Positions 11,650 through 21,741 of a DNA stretch of 64,000 nucleotides are shown here, in pieces (the stretch's first letter is position 1; every line of letters starts with the position of its first letter). The stretch comes from Macrostomum hystrix. Its lineage: Eukaryota; Platyhelminthes; Macrostomidae. Under the pieces are notes generated by a model that was not told the origin of the DNA, searched no databases, and worked only from the letters and a program-made list of their open reading frames with translations. The position numbers and the translations under genes are program-made. The DNA is taken from the NCBI GenBank assembly GCA_950097015.1, contig CATNEN010000041.1:1715501-1779500 (forward strand), read 5' to 3'.

Positions 11650-13206
11650 GTGGTAAAAAAGAACTTTCAAATCTCGAACCTAGAAACTATGGTCAAGGGA
11701 GTCGTAGCCAGCTGTGAGATTTGCGCTAGGACTAAGAAATGCAAGCGAAAGAACAAAGCTCCGATGCAGCCAACTCTAGCCGGGTACCCGAACCAGGTCG
11801 TGCATGTAGACCATTGCGGACCGTTCCCTGAACAGGAAGGCTACCGGTATCTGCTTGTAATGATTGACAGATTCACCGGATTTGTGGAAATTGTCCCTGT
11901 GAAAGACGTAACTGCCGAGACAACCGCGGCAGCAATCCTGACAGAGTGGATTGTTCGCTACGGTGCTATGGAGCAAATGGTCTCGGACAATGGCACAGCA
12001 TTCATAAATAACATTGTTGCAGAGCTGACCCGCTTGCTAGAGATCGATACCGTTAGAATCACTGCTCGCCGCCCCCAGGCCAACGGGAAGGTGGAACGCA
12101 ACATCCAGACTATTAAGAGTCAAATTCGAGCAGTCTGTGCTGAGAGGCATGTGACTTGGCCCTTTGCCGCTAGGTGTGTAGGAATGAGCATCCGCTCTCT
12201 AGAATCCGAATCGACAGGCATGACACCTGCTAAGCTTTTTCTGGGCCGTGAATTTCAAATGCCCCTAGACCTGATGTACAACCCACCAAGGCAAGATTGC
12301 TATGACCCGGACAGTTACGCGCACCGACTCCACCGAACTCTTGTCGAAACCTCTGCCACCGCACGGGCTGTTAGGAAGAAGGCACAGGCTAGGCAGAAGC
12401 GTTACTATGACAGATCGGTTTATAAGTCAAGCTACGAGGTTGGAGAGCTAGTGTGGGTTCTAAACCCCGACCACAAGGGCCTCGACCCAGCTGTTTGGTT
12501 TGGTCCGTACAAGGTTATTCAGAAGGTCTCTGAGAGAAACTATAGGTTGATTCCAGAGTTTTCGCGAGAGAATCCGTTTAGAGTCCCGAATCCTAGTCAC
12601 AACATCTATAACGTAGACCGGATGAAGAGGTGCATCCGCCAGCCAAACTATCAGGATGTGGTTGATAGATTTAGATTAGACACCGTAGCAAGGATGCCAC
12701 GCTCATCTAAGCTAGGACAAGGAGATCTGGATTCCAGCTCCAGACAGCTGAGCTTTAGTTCTGACTCGACTTCCGAACCAGACTTGGTCACTGTCCCACC
12801 TCCGGGTCAGAAGAGCCGCTCTTTTCCGAGAAGCCAATCGTCATCAATCACACAGCCAGTTCAACAGCCAATCACACAGCCAGTTCAACAGCCAATCACA
12901 CAGACAGTTCAACAGCCAATCACACAGCCAGTCGAACAGCCAATCACACAGCCAGTTCAACAGCCAATCACACAGCCAGTTCAACAGCCAATCACACAGC
13001 CAGTTCAACAGCCAATCACACAGCCAGTTCAACAGCCAATCACACAGCCAGTTCAACAGCCAATCACACAGACAGTTCAACAGCCAATCACACAGCCAGT
13101 TCAACAGCCAATCAAAACACTGCCAGTGGAACAGCCAAATGCTCAACCAGTCACTAACCAGAGTCACCACCCGAGGTGCAACCTGAACAAGCACCACAAG
13201 CAGTAA
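11650..13206 (+). pseudogene. pol: Integrase part of Pol, element A
   Basis: Contains the end of the HHCC zinc domain (CEICARTKKC; its His half lies upstream in another frame around 11620), then a DDE catalytic core: D in HVDHCGP (residue 54), D in VSDNGTAF (113), E in ANGKVERN (149), giving the D-35-E spacing. A GPY/F-like segment follows (PAVWFGPYKVIQKVSERNYRL). The C-terminal tail carries an 8-residue tandem repeat. The last 10 residues are out of frame; the true tail continues at 13176. Confidence 0.82.
12847..13115 (+). repeat. 24-bp coding tandem repeat (ITQPVQQP) in the integrase tail
   Basis: About 11 copies of a 24-bp unit encoding ITQPVQQP, with rare variants (ITQTVQQP, ITQPVEQP). 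The unit length keeps the reading frame. Confidence 0.95.
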
Positions 13207-13481
13207 ACATTGTCAATAATGAACAGGTGCCAGACATCGGTGCTGAAGTTGAAGTCACAGCAGAGCCAAATCCAGATCCTCAGGCAACACCAATACCAAA
13301 TATGCCACCAGAACCACAACCACAAATAGAACACGAGCACGAACATGAACACGAATACGATCAGACAGACCATGCACAGAGACCAGCTTGCACTGTTACG
13401 AGGTCCGGCCGGCAAGTAAGGCCGCCGGTCAGATTCCTTTCCACGCTGGTCAACCTGCTCAGGAGAGGTAACGAGAGCTAA
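13176..13481 (+). pseudogene. C-terminal tail of Pol, element A
   Basis: A 100-residue frame overlapping the end of the integrase frame. It is acidic and Pro-rich with an EHEHEHEHEY stretch and ends in VTRSGRQVRPPVRF, a basic motif often found at the C-terminus of gypsy integrases. It is probably the original end of Pol, separated by a single-base change around 13165-13175 (CCACCCGAGG). Confidence 0.7.
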
Positions 13482-14161
13482 GGTGTAGTCGTGTCGTATG
13501 CTGCCTGTGTTCTGTGTGCCTGTTAGCTTTTCTTTAATAGCTTTCGCCAATCTCTTCATTTTGTCATTAGTTTAGTATCTCTGCGGTCGAGCCTTGAATC
13601 TTCGGATTAGGTTTTGGCCATAGTGTAAGCCTTTGTCGTAGTCATTGTTTGTAGCCTGTAGTTAGGAGCTTAGCTTGGCTGCGGCCGCTGGTGCTGTAGT
13701 CGAGGCCGCCCAGGTTTTCGCTCCGCCGCCGATTCGCCGAAATTTTCGCCAGTCCTAGACAATTCTCGTGTTTGTCTATTTGTCAGTTTTGTTTAAAAAA
13801 TAAAAAAAACATTGCATTTGCTAAAACAAAAATATTTTCAATTCCTTTTATTGCCTCTGCGGTTTGATGACGTTGTTCAATTTGCCAATATCTTGCTGAA
13901 TTTTTGCCTTTGGTTTTTGTTCGAATTTTTGCCATTCGTCGTTCAGTTTTGCCACTCGATATTCCGTTTTTGCCGTTCGTCTTTGAAGTTTAATGCCTGT
14001 TTTTGTGTCACTTGAAACTGCCATTGTTAACCTTATTTTCAAAATATTTCTAGACAGCTATTCTAATAACTCTAATAACGTAGCAACAATTTTGAAATCG
14101 TTTTTTTCGCTAGCCATTTCGATGTTCGTAGCCACTACTGTTAGTAGGCCATTAAGCTTCT

Positions 14162-14177
14162 GAGAGGGAGGCGAGTG
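14162..14177 (+). promoter_or_regulatory. Polypurine tract of element A
   Basis: GAGAGGGAGGCGAG lies immediately before the 3' LTR, the position where plus-strand DNA synthesis is primed. Confidence 0.6.
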
Positions 14178-14629
14178 TGACGTCGTCTCTCTAATTTAAT
14201 GTAATTTTAATATGCTATTTCTAATTAAGTGCATTATTTTCGTTAGCTATATTTGTTAGGGATATTTCTTCGGTTTTCCATATATATTTATAATGGTTTT
14301 GTTTTAGTGTACTACATAGTCGTAGTTCGTATTCAAATGTGCTAATTAGGCCTTTCCAGGAAGGCTCCCAACCCTTCCCCCGGGCTTGTTCTACGACTGA
14401 GTGCTGGTTGTTATTTTGTCAGTGGCTAATCTGAACTGTAGCCGTAGCTGTATTTCAAGTGAATCCATTGAGTAGCTCTGTAACCCATCTAAGATATAGC
14501 CAGCATTCGCCGTAAAGACGATTTCTTAATTCGAAGGCCCAATTTACTGCATGAGAGTGCTTTCCGCTACGAAGGTTTTGTAACGATCGATAATTTACCT
14601 TGCTATTAAAATAAACCGAAACTTCGTCA
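14178..14629 (+). repeat. 3' LTR of element A
   Basis: 452 bp, identical by eye to 5726-6177. Followed by TAATGGGATAGG. Confidence 0.95.
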
Positions 14630-15181
14630 TAATGGGATAGGCCTAGCTCAGTGATAAGTGATATCGATATGGATAGTCTCAGTGCCTGATATGTTTAGCA
14701 TAATAATTGTGCAACTTTTTATTTAAGAAATATCCTTAAGACTGATATATTGATTAGCTTTAGGAACTGGGATATAGCCAATTCCTTGTCCAAAACATTT
14801 ACTATATCTAATCTAAGACTAAGTCACCATGCATTCCTGATCAAGACCTCAAAATGATAGGCCTATCTTGTTTTTTATACTAATATACTGTTGATACAAT
14901 AAAAATAATTGTAGGAAGGCTATGGGCAATGGCAAATCATTTGGTTACTGTAGACCCAGAACCAGTGATACCACTGACTCCTAAGCATATACAGACACAT
15001 TCTATACACTAAAATATACTGACATGACATTGATCTATATACCTACCCTGAGTTTTTCATCATTAGGTAGTGTACATTTCACAGAGTTTGGCCTTCAATG
15101 GTATAAAATGCATGACAAGCCCCTAAACCTTCTTTCTATGCCTTACATGAATGAGGAATGTGGCTTTGCCATAGAATTAAG
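14630..15181. other. AT-rich stretch without a recognisable gene
   Basis: Sequence between element A and the inverted-repeat transposon. A 64-codon open frame at 15024-15218 runs across the transposon boundary and has no recognisable domain, so it is not called. Confidence 0.5.
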
Positions 15182-15187
15182 CTTAGG

Positions 15188-16159
15188 GGTGATTCTCACG
15201 GGATTGCCACAGTACTGAAAAAATGTGTCTTTTAAAAAAATATATTTTATAATGTAATTTGAAGCTGTCCTGTTGAACCATTTGTGTTCTATCAATGTTT
15301 CCCTATGTGGGGCACTAAAGCTTTGTTATAAATTCCATTTGTTTACATATTTTTAAATTACTAGAAATCATGAAAGTCTGTAAAAGCACCATGTCTCACA
15401 CATGTTAGTCAAAGATTAAGACTTTCCCTTGTCAAAAGCGTTTGTGTTCAAGACGTCATTGTTCTTTTATATGGCAATATATAACTAAAATAAGCATTAG
15501 GAAACATAATTTCTATTATAATTCAGCTATATCTACTTACTTTGTGGCTTTTATAAGTGTCTCACAAAACTTAACTCATCGGATCTACGTCAGACCTCTT
15601 GACCTAAATTCGTCAGTAAAAAATTAGTGGTAGCATATTCAGTGCTAAATCCTCTTGCAAACAAAATATATATTTATGTACTTTCATAAAACTATAGGCA
15701 CACTACATACTATCTCTATTCAACTACCAAAAAACTAAAATGTAAAAAACAGATTTTTTTGAGTAAGCAGTTTGACTCATCGGATCTACGTTGGGGAAAT
15801 GTAAAATTCTCAGGATGTGTATTCTGTAAAACCGCAAATGCTATATCATATTATGAAGGGTACATAGATGTCTCTAATGACATATGGCACTTTATTCTAG
15901 CCCCAATGGATTCCTTAATATTTGCATTTAATAGCAGTTTTACTCATCGGATCTACAGCCCTCAAAAGCATAGATCCGATGAGTGATGAATGAAGAATTT
16001 GAATGAAAAATGATGAATTTGTCAATGAAGTGTTAAAAACTGCTTTAAACCACTTTTTACTGTAGCTTATATAATATACTGCAGTAATAGATGAAAAAAC
16101 AATCAAAATTGGCAAAAAACACTTTGGACACTAAAAGTGGCAACTCTGTGAGAACCACC
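15188..16159. mobile_element. Non-autonomous inverted-repeat DNA transposon (MITE-like), 972 bp
   Basis: Termini are imperfect inverted repeats: GGTGATTCTCACGGGATTGC at the left, and the reverse complement of the right end reads GGTGGTTCTCACAGAGTTGC. Both are flanked by CTTAGG (15182-15187 and 16160-16165), which fits a 6-bp target duplication. The interior is AT-rich and has no transposase. It carries the 14-mer ACTCATCGGATCTA three times in direct orientation (15574, 15775, 15942) and once inverted (15971-15984). The superfamily is unknown. Because the flanking CTTAGG is itself near-palindromic with the TIR, the exact end could move by a few bases. Confidence 0.7.
15942..15984. repeat. 14-bp perfect hairpin inside the transposon
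   Basis: ACTCATCGGATCTA at 15942-15955 and its exact reverse complement at 15971-15984, with a 15-base loop. The same 14-mer also occurs at 15574-15587 and 15775-15788. These may be internal transposase-binding repeats. Confidence 0.85.
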
Positions 16160-16165
16160 CTTAGG

Positions 16166-17516
16166 GACCTTGTTAGATAAAGTAAACAAAATATACTTTC
16201 TTAGTTTTCTGTCCCTCTTTGTAAAATAGCCTTAAGTACTATGACTGTTATATTATTCTTTGTTGTTAAAATTGTAATTTAGTACTAGCTTAATAGCTAG
16301 TTGGTAATAGTGTACTGGCTTAATAATATTAATAAAATGCAACCCAAAGGCAACACAGTGGCCTGAAAAAGGGGGAAATGTCAAAACATGCATTTAAAGG
16401 TTGGTTTATGGACATGCTTCACTCTGTCAGCCTGGCTTAGGGCACATGCATAAGAGAAGAGCAGGTTGATATAACAGGTCAATTGTCCCTGTGCATACCT
16501 GTGTAGTCCCTACAGAGTACATGGAAGCATATCCTGCAGTAGCTCAGGGCAGTAGGCTTCAGTGCTGATCTCACCCAGTCAGCCACAGGCACTGCTGTCT
16601 CAGCAGGTCAGAAAGCCACATCAGTTGCACTTGTTCGTACAGTGAGTTGTTTGTCTCACTTCCTGGGGCGTGGCTCACTGTCCTTACCTAGATGAGCATC
16701 AGCCTAGTGACCAGCATTGCCCAGAGGTTGCAGCATATTTGCACCAGAGTGCAAATTAATAGATACTTAGATGAGCAAGCATATCTTATGCAACATTAAT
16801 TTAGTTGCTACAACAGCAAAAAATATAAATAAGCTATTTATGACACTTGATTATTCACTAAATATTGACCTTTTATTAGCTTATGGGTATTGAGTTACAA
16901 TGATATCATATCATATTCTCAAACCTAGTTATCTATGGCCTAACATTATGCACTTTTGAGACAAGTTCAAGTCTTTTAATAGTCTATTTTTGTTATTTGT
17001 AGCAGTACACTTGATTTATGCCTTATTACTAATTATTGCCTTGGAGCAACATGCTAAAATTAGATAAACTAGCAAGCTCATATTTCGCATAGTTATGGAC
17101 ATTGCAAAATAAAAAACAAAAGCGCATAAGGCCTAATAGCCTATGTATTTAGATTTGGGTCACCATGTTTATTTAAAACTTAGGCTTTAAATGAACTAGA
17201 AAAGCTAGACTAAGGGATAGAGAATGAAGGGCTAGCAGAGGAGGACATGGAACCCAATGAGAAATGAGTACATTTCTGAAGTTATAATGAAAAGTAGCCA
17301 ATAAATATTTTTAAAAGAAGATTGTGTTAAAGCTAGAACTTCAAAAATTATGAAATTTAGTATGTTAAATTTAACTCCAGTCTAGTCACTACCCTAAAAC
17401 TTTATTCTCTCTATCTAACCTATTCGAATGCATCATAAATTATTTAAGCTTTTGCTAAGTTGGTTAGATCGTTTGATGTGTCTATTACACAGAAATGTTA
17501 ATTTGCAATAGACCAC
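16166..17516. other. Intergenic stretch upstream of CDK5RAP3
   Basis: AT-rich with one more GC-balanced part (16340-16760). No open frame with coding character and no repeat family recognised. The CDK5RAP3 promoter should lie at its right end. Confidence 0.5.
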
Positions 17517-17616
17517 AGAAAACCAGCAGCTTCACACTCATTGGCTTGCAGAGCCTATGGACTCGGCAGCACTCCTGCCCATAGACATCCAGAGCAGCAA
17601 GCTCACAGACTGGCTG
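17517..17616 (+). repeat. Left arm of a 100-bp inverted duplication (CDK5RAP3 exon 1)
   Basis: This segment covers the presumed 3' acceptor, the start codon and the first 60 coding bases. Its reverse complement occurs at 18140-18239 in intron 1 with two mismatches seen (about 98% identity). Confidence 0.93.
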
Positions 17617-19736
17617 GTCAGCCGCCGGGTCTGCGACCGGCACTGGCTGCGCGACGCTGCTGAGGTTCGCCGGCGCATCGCCCAGCTGGCCGCCTCCGAC
17701 AGTCTCGGCCAGGAAGGCGTCAGCGCCGAGCTGCAGGCCGCCCTGCGGCAGCCGCAGATTCACTTCTGGCACTGCGACCGGATCGCAGAGGCGCTGAAGA
17801 AGCTAGACTCCGCTAATAAATCTTTTTTGTTTGGCTACTCATCCACTGTGATTCGCGAGCTGGACGCCATTCTGAAAGTTTATAAGTGAGCATGCAGCTG
17901 CCTACAGCTAGTAGGCTGTTTAGTTACTCTTGTGGTTATGTCAAAGTTCGCATTGAAAGCTTGAATTTCACAGATGCTTAGTTTACACTGTCTCCCTGAA
18001 CCCAGATCCAGGATTGGACTGCTTCCGTCAGCCCTGATTCGTAGTTATTGGATTTAGCGACAATCCCGTCTTTTTTAAGGGATTCCTAGATCCCAGATTC
18101 GATGGCATCCCTCTTCTTATAGTTAAGGAGTCACAGTCACAGCCAGTCTGTGAGCTTGCTGCTCTGGATGTCTATGGGCAGGAGTGCTGCCGAGTCCATA
18201 GGCTCTGCAAGCCAATGAGTGTGAAGCAGTTGGTTTTCTTATAGTTATCCCTAGATCACTAGATCCTCACACTCATCGCACTTTCGAATCTCCCCAATCG
18301 ACCACTTGCAGGCGCGGCAGCTGCTACGTTGCGGACGCCAGCCGCCTGCTGACTAAACTGGTGCAGGAGGAGGCGCCGCTGCTGAAGCGCCAGGCTGAAC
18401 GGTCCAGACGGCGCCAGACGGAGAGCGAGCGGCGCAAAGGCGAATTGGCTGCTTCAGGCGCCGAGGCCAGGTGAGAATGTGGGAACATTGCTCATGCTTT
18501 GAGCAGTAACAATATGCTTGACCGTTGCTGAATCTACCTTGTTCCATCTTTCATTTCCAGAGCGAAGTTCGCCGCCCTCTGCCGCCAGTTTGGCCTGGCG
18601 GGCGCCGCGGAAATCGATGGCTCGGGTGGTAGTCAGCAGCAGTTGCCGCTGGGCCGAGTGCGCCGCGAGCTAGTTACGCAGGCTGAGGCCCTGCCCGCCT
18701 GGTTCGACAGCGACTGCATGATCTCGGTGCGCGGCCTGGCCGATGCTGCCAGGTTCTATGCTGAATTCCTGCAGCAGACTTCACAGCTCAGCCAGGAGCA
18801 GCAGCAGCTGTGCCCGACCCTGAACTACCTGCTGCGGTGCGGCAACACCACCCAGTTCGAGTACGCTCACGGCCGCCCTCCGTCCAGCGTCGAACCGTTT
18901 CGCATGGCCCTGCCTGCCGAATTCACCGCCGATGATGCCACCGATGTCGTGGGCACTGGCGCTGGAGACGTCAGCGAAGGCGGCGGTATCGACTTTGGCG
19001 ATGATATCGACTTCTCAATTGCTGACGAAGGCGGCATCGACTTCTCCGGCATCGAGATCACTGACGACGCCACGAGTGTCTCCACCACGGCAGCAGGTGT
19101 TGTAGCTAGCAGTGCGGACGGCGATGGTGTTGCTCGCGGCGAGCAGGTGAAAAATCTAGCGATTCGTACTTGAGTGCTGTCAGACTCACATGCCACTGGC
19201 GTTTCAGGGCTTCTCAACACCTTGCCTCACTGCAGGCCCGCTCCGTGCTGGACACGCTCGACCTTCGCGAGCGCCTGCTAGACGATCTGCATGAGCTGGA
19301 CGCATTCTACAGCCGCGTGGGCCAGGAGCTGGCGGACCACTCCAACTGCGTCAGCCAGGCTGTGCTTGCTGCCTCCCCGGCGGTTAGCGAAATTGCCGCC
19401 GCTGGCGACCTGGGCGGCCGTGCTCGAGCTCTGATTGGCCAGCTCACTGAACCAAGTAGGCAGCACCTCATGCTCACTCGGTCATCTCCGGCCTACCTGA
19501 GCCGCCTGCTGCAGAGATTTGCCAGCCTGCGGGACCAGGCGGATAAGGCCGCTGCGGCCAGTAGCCTGCTGGAGCAGCGCCGCCAGGATGCCGAGGACGA
19601 GGAGCGCGCCCTGGCCCAACAGTTGGCCGCACTAAGAGCCCAGATTCTGGAGCTGAAGTCGCTGATTGAGTCGGAGATCTCACGCAGATGCGACAATCGC
19701 AGGATTAACATTATGGGCGAGGTGAATGCCGTGTGA
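17557..19736 (+). CDS. CDK5RAP3: CDK5RAP3 (C53/LZAP), UFMylation and ER-phagy adaptor, 4 exons
   Basis: Substrate adaptor of the UFM1 E3 ligase complex (with UFL1 and DDRGK1) acting at the ER and ribosome. Exons: 17557-17885, 18312-18470, 18561-19146, 19236-19736; all GT-AG with matching phases; 524 residues (human 506). Family marks: PIDIQSSKLTDWLVSRRVC at the N-terminus, FHxxRI-like IHFWHCDRIAEALKK, a coiled coil (LLKRQAERSRRRQTESERR), and a C-terminus LIESEISRRCDNRRINIMG resembling human LIEADISKRYSGRPVNLMG. An acidic disordered loop (18988-19053) has IDFG and two IDFS motifs where the human protein has IDWG motifs that bind UFM1/ATG8. The ATG is 5 bases after a GGCTTGCAG acceptor-like site. 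Intron 1 has an inverted copy of the start of exon 1. Confidence 0.95.
18140..18239 (-). repeat. Right arm of the inverted duplication (CDK5RAP3 intron 1)
   Basis: Reverse-complement copy of 17517-17616, 523 bases downstream, inside intron 1. The two arms could pair as a 100-bp hairpin in the pre-mRNA. Confidence 0.93.
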
Positions 19737-20190
19737 CCGCTGAGACAGACTGAGTGTGAATGCTGTGTTGCTTAGTTGTCTTCTGACTGCTTAAGGAGAG
19801 TTTTGCTTGTGGTGTTGGGAAGACGGCTTCCGTGCTTTGCAGTTGCAGTACACCATTATTTATCATCAAATCTAACTATATGTAGTTTGTCTTTTGTGTT
19901 AGTGTCCCAGTAATGCTAGCCCGACTTGTGCATCCATGATGATTTTGTGATTTTTTGCGTTTTCAATGTGTTTAAATTCGCTGTTTAACCTGTTCATTAC
20001 TGTTCCAAAAGAGCTCTTTTTGTGACCGGAGCACATTTAGCAGATTATTGACTTCTCACTATAACATATATTATAAACTTAAACTGGTCAAAGTTTATAA
20101 GCGCGTCAAAGCTCGCTTGTTGTGTTACCATGGTAACCCGTTTAGAAAGTGCTGATTAATTCGCCTTGGGCAAAATTGAATTGATCGTGC
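19737..20190. other. CDK5RAP3 3' flank
   Basis: Presumed 3'UTR and short spacer before the Penelope fragment. No AATAAA was found before 21190; a variant signal may be used. Confidence 0.5.
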
Positions 20191-20195
20191 CTTGA

Positions 20196-21062
20196 TTGAC
20201 CAACCTGGAACTGCATACAGGAATTGCTGGCGGACAGAGTCAGGGAAAAACCTTTCTTAATTACCACAGGACAGCTTCATACGTTTGTTTCATATATACT
20301 GTGAAGCTTAAAGAAGCCGCAGAAAGCTCGTTTACCAATCTCATCCTCAACTTTAATGCTTTGTGCCCAAGGCAGTGGAAATCCGGTCTCATCAGATGTC
20401 TGCTCCACAGAGCTTTCACTGTCTGCAACACCTGGACTAACTTTGACCAAGAAGTGAATTTTCTGACCAAAATGTTTCAACAAAATGGTTACCCTCGTGC
20501 GTTTATCCACACTCACATTCACAAATTTGTCTCTGAGAAAATTGCCAAACAGCCTAACGCTAAAACCGATCTCATTGATCTCAACGAACCAATTCTCGTC
20601 CTCCCTTTCTTTGGCTATCCTTCTCAATTATTCAAAAATCGAATCTGCTAATTATTTCGCAACTTCCTTAATTGCAACATCCGCATCATCTTTCGTTCTG
20701 CTAAAGTTGGCAACTTTGTCGGTCGGTTGAAGTCACGTGTTCCCTGTGCTCTTCGTGCTGGTGTAGTTTACCAATTCAACTGCTCTGATGACCAGAGCGT
20801 CTCCTACGTGGGGAAGACTAAAAGGCACCTGCACACTAGAATCAGGGAGCACTGGCTGAAACCGTCGGCTATTCAAAACCATCTCTTAGAATGTAATAGC
20901 TGCTCCAGCCGCAAACCCGAAGAGCGCTTCAAAGTCATTGACCAATGCTCATTTGACTCCAAACTGCAGATACTTGAAGCGTTGTACATTAAAGCTCATT
21001 CACCCAACCTCAACACTCAACTCCAACACAGTGGCGCGGGCCATGTTCTCCGTGTGTTCTGA
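20196..21062 (+). pseudogene. Penelope-like RT (C-terminal part) plus GIY-YIG endonuclease, one in-frame stop
   Basis: A single reading frame interrupted only by TAA at 20649-20651. Before the stop: LILNFNALCPRQWKSGLIRC and FLTKMFQQNGYPRAFI, typical of the RT thumb region of Penelope elements. After it: FLNCNIRIIFRSAK, then AGVVYQFNC...SYVGKTKRHLHTRIREHW, the GIY-YIG core with YVG in place of YIG, and a CCHH-like C..C end (LLECNSCSS). The enzyme nicks target DNA for priming. This copy is dead by truncation and by the nonsense codon. Confidence 0.85.
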
Positions 21063-21249
21063 GGGAGGGGGCACTGGCTGTACTTTCTACACTGCTGGCT
21101 GTAATGCTAACAATCCGCCCCTGGACTTGCCTCTTGACTTACGGAATATCAAATATGTACTCGGAAAATTTTAAATTATTGGTTAAAAAATATTGAATAA
21201 AGTTCACCCAACAATCTCATATTTATTCGCTGTTCTATTTGCTATATTC

Positions 21250-21306
21250 GTTTTAATAAACCTGAAGATGCACGAAACGTGCGAAACGCGTCGTTAAACG
21301 TTAAAT
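21250..21306 (+). ncRNA. Hammerhead-ribozyme-like motif of the Penelope element
   Basis: Core elements in order: CUGAAGA (21262-21268, matching CUGANGA), a hairpin GCACG-AAA-CGUGC (21270-21282), GAAA (21283-21286), and the palindrome ACGCGU (21286-21291) followed by C (21292), the expected cleavage position. G-U-U after the site pairs with A-A-C before CUGAAGA. Penelope-like elements are known to encode minimal hammerheads with palindromic stem III that act as dimers. One extra U after CUGAAGA and the weak stem I are the doubtful points. Confidence 0.65.
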
Positions 21307-21741
21307 GTTGATTCTCGCCTTTTTAATTAACTGTTTGCCGCGATTGAGGAGCTTTGACTGCAGCGAAACGAAAAAATACGCTTCCTTTTTCATTAAAAGA
21401 TTACCTACACATTTCATAATTAACAAAAAAATTAATTTTTGAGTTACATGTTACTTTTATTATTAAGATTAGCACCAATTCCTTAAAAAAAGTAATGATT
21501 GTTGTTATAAACGACAGCTGGCAAGTTCAATGTGGACTTCTTCCAAGAAAGAAAAAACATTGTTCAAGGTTCCATACTATTCAAACTTTACTATCAGGCA
21601 AGACCTTAGTTAATTTGCTTTAAATACCATCGCATCAAGTTACGTATTATTATCTTGTAATTACTACGTGTTGATGCATTTCGGTGAGAAATAATATACG
21701 CAATCTAATCACAGCAAGTCGTTGGTGCACACCGCAAGTTA

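Larger units (their letters stand above)
5726..14629 (+). mobile_element. Ty3/gypsy-type LTR retrotransposon A with a cold-shock-like domain
   Basis: An 8.9-kb element: LTRs 5726-6177 and 14178-14629 (452 bp each, no difference found by eye, TG...CA ends), a long leader to 7249, gag 7250-8311, pol fragments 8187-13481, a 3' untranslated region and a purine tract before the 3' LTR. The order protease, RT, RNase H, integrase is the Ty3/gypsy order. The coding region is broken by several frame changes although the LTRs look identical. No clean short target duplication touches the TG/CA ends; a GGATAGG heptamer sits 6 bases outside the left end and 5 bases outside the right end. Confidence 0.93.
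20196..21310 (+). mobile_element. 5'-truncated Penelope-like element with GIY-YIG domain
   Basis: Retains the last part of the reverse transcriptase, the linker, the GIY-YIG endonuclease and 3' DNA ending in a hammerhead-like motif. Upstream RT motifs are absent. The 5' edge is uncertain (somewhere before 20290) and the 3' edge may extend to about 21400. Confidence 0.85.

Noticed and set aside
13482-14161. Possible envelope gene downstream of pol in element A
   Set aside because: No open frame longer than about 67 codons and no signal peptide or membrane segment pattern; it looks like 3' untranslated DNA.
17485-17772. Minus-strand 95-residue frame over CDK5RAP3 exon 1
   Set aside because: Antisense shadow of a GC-rich exon; the plus-strand product is conserved.
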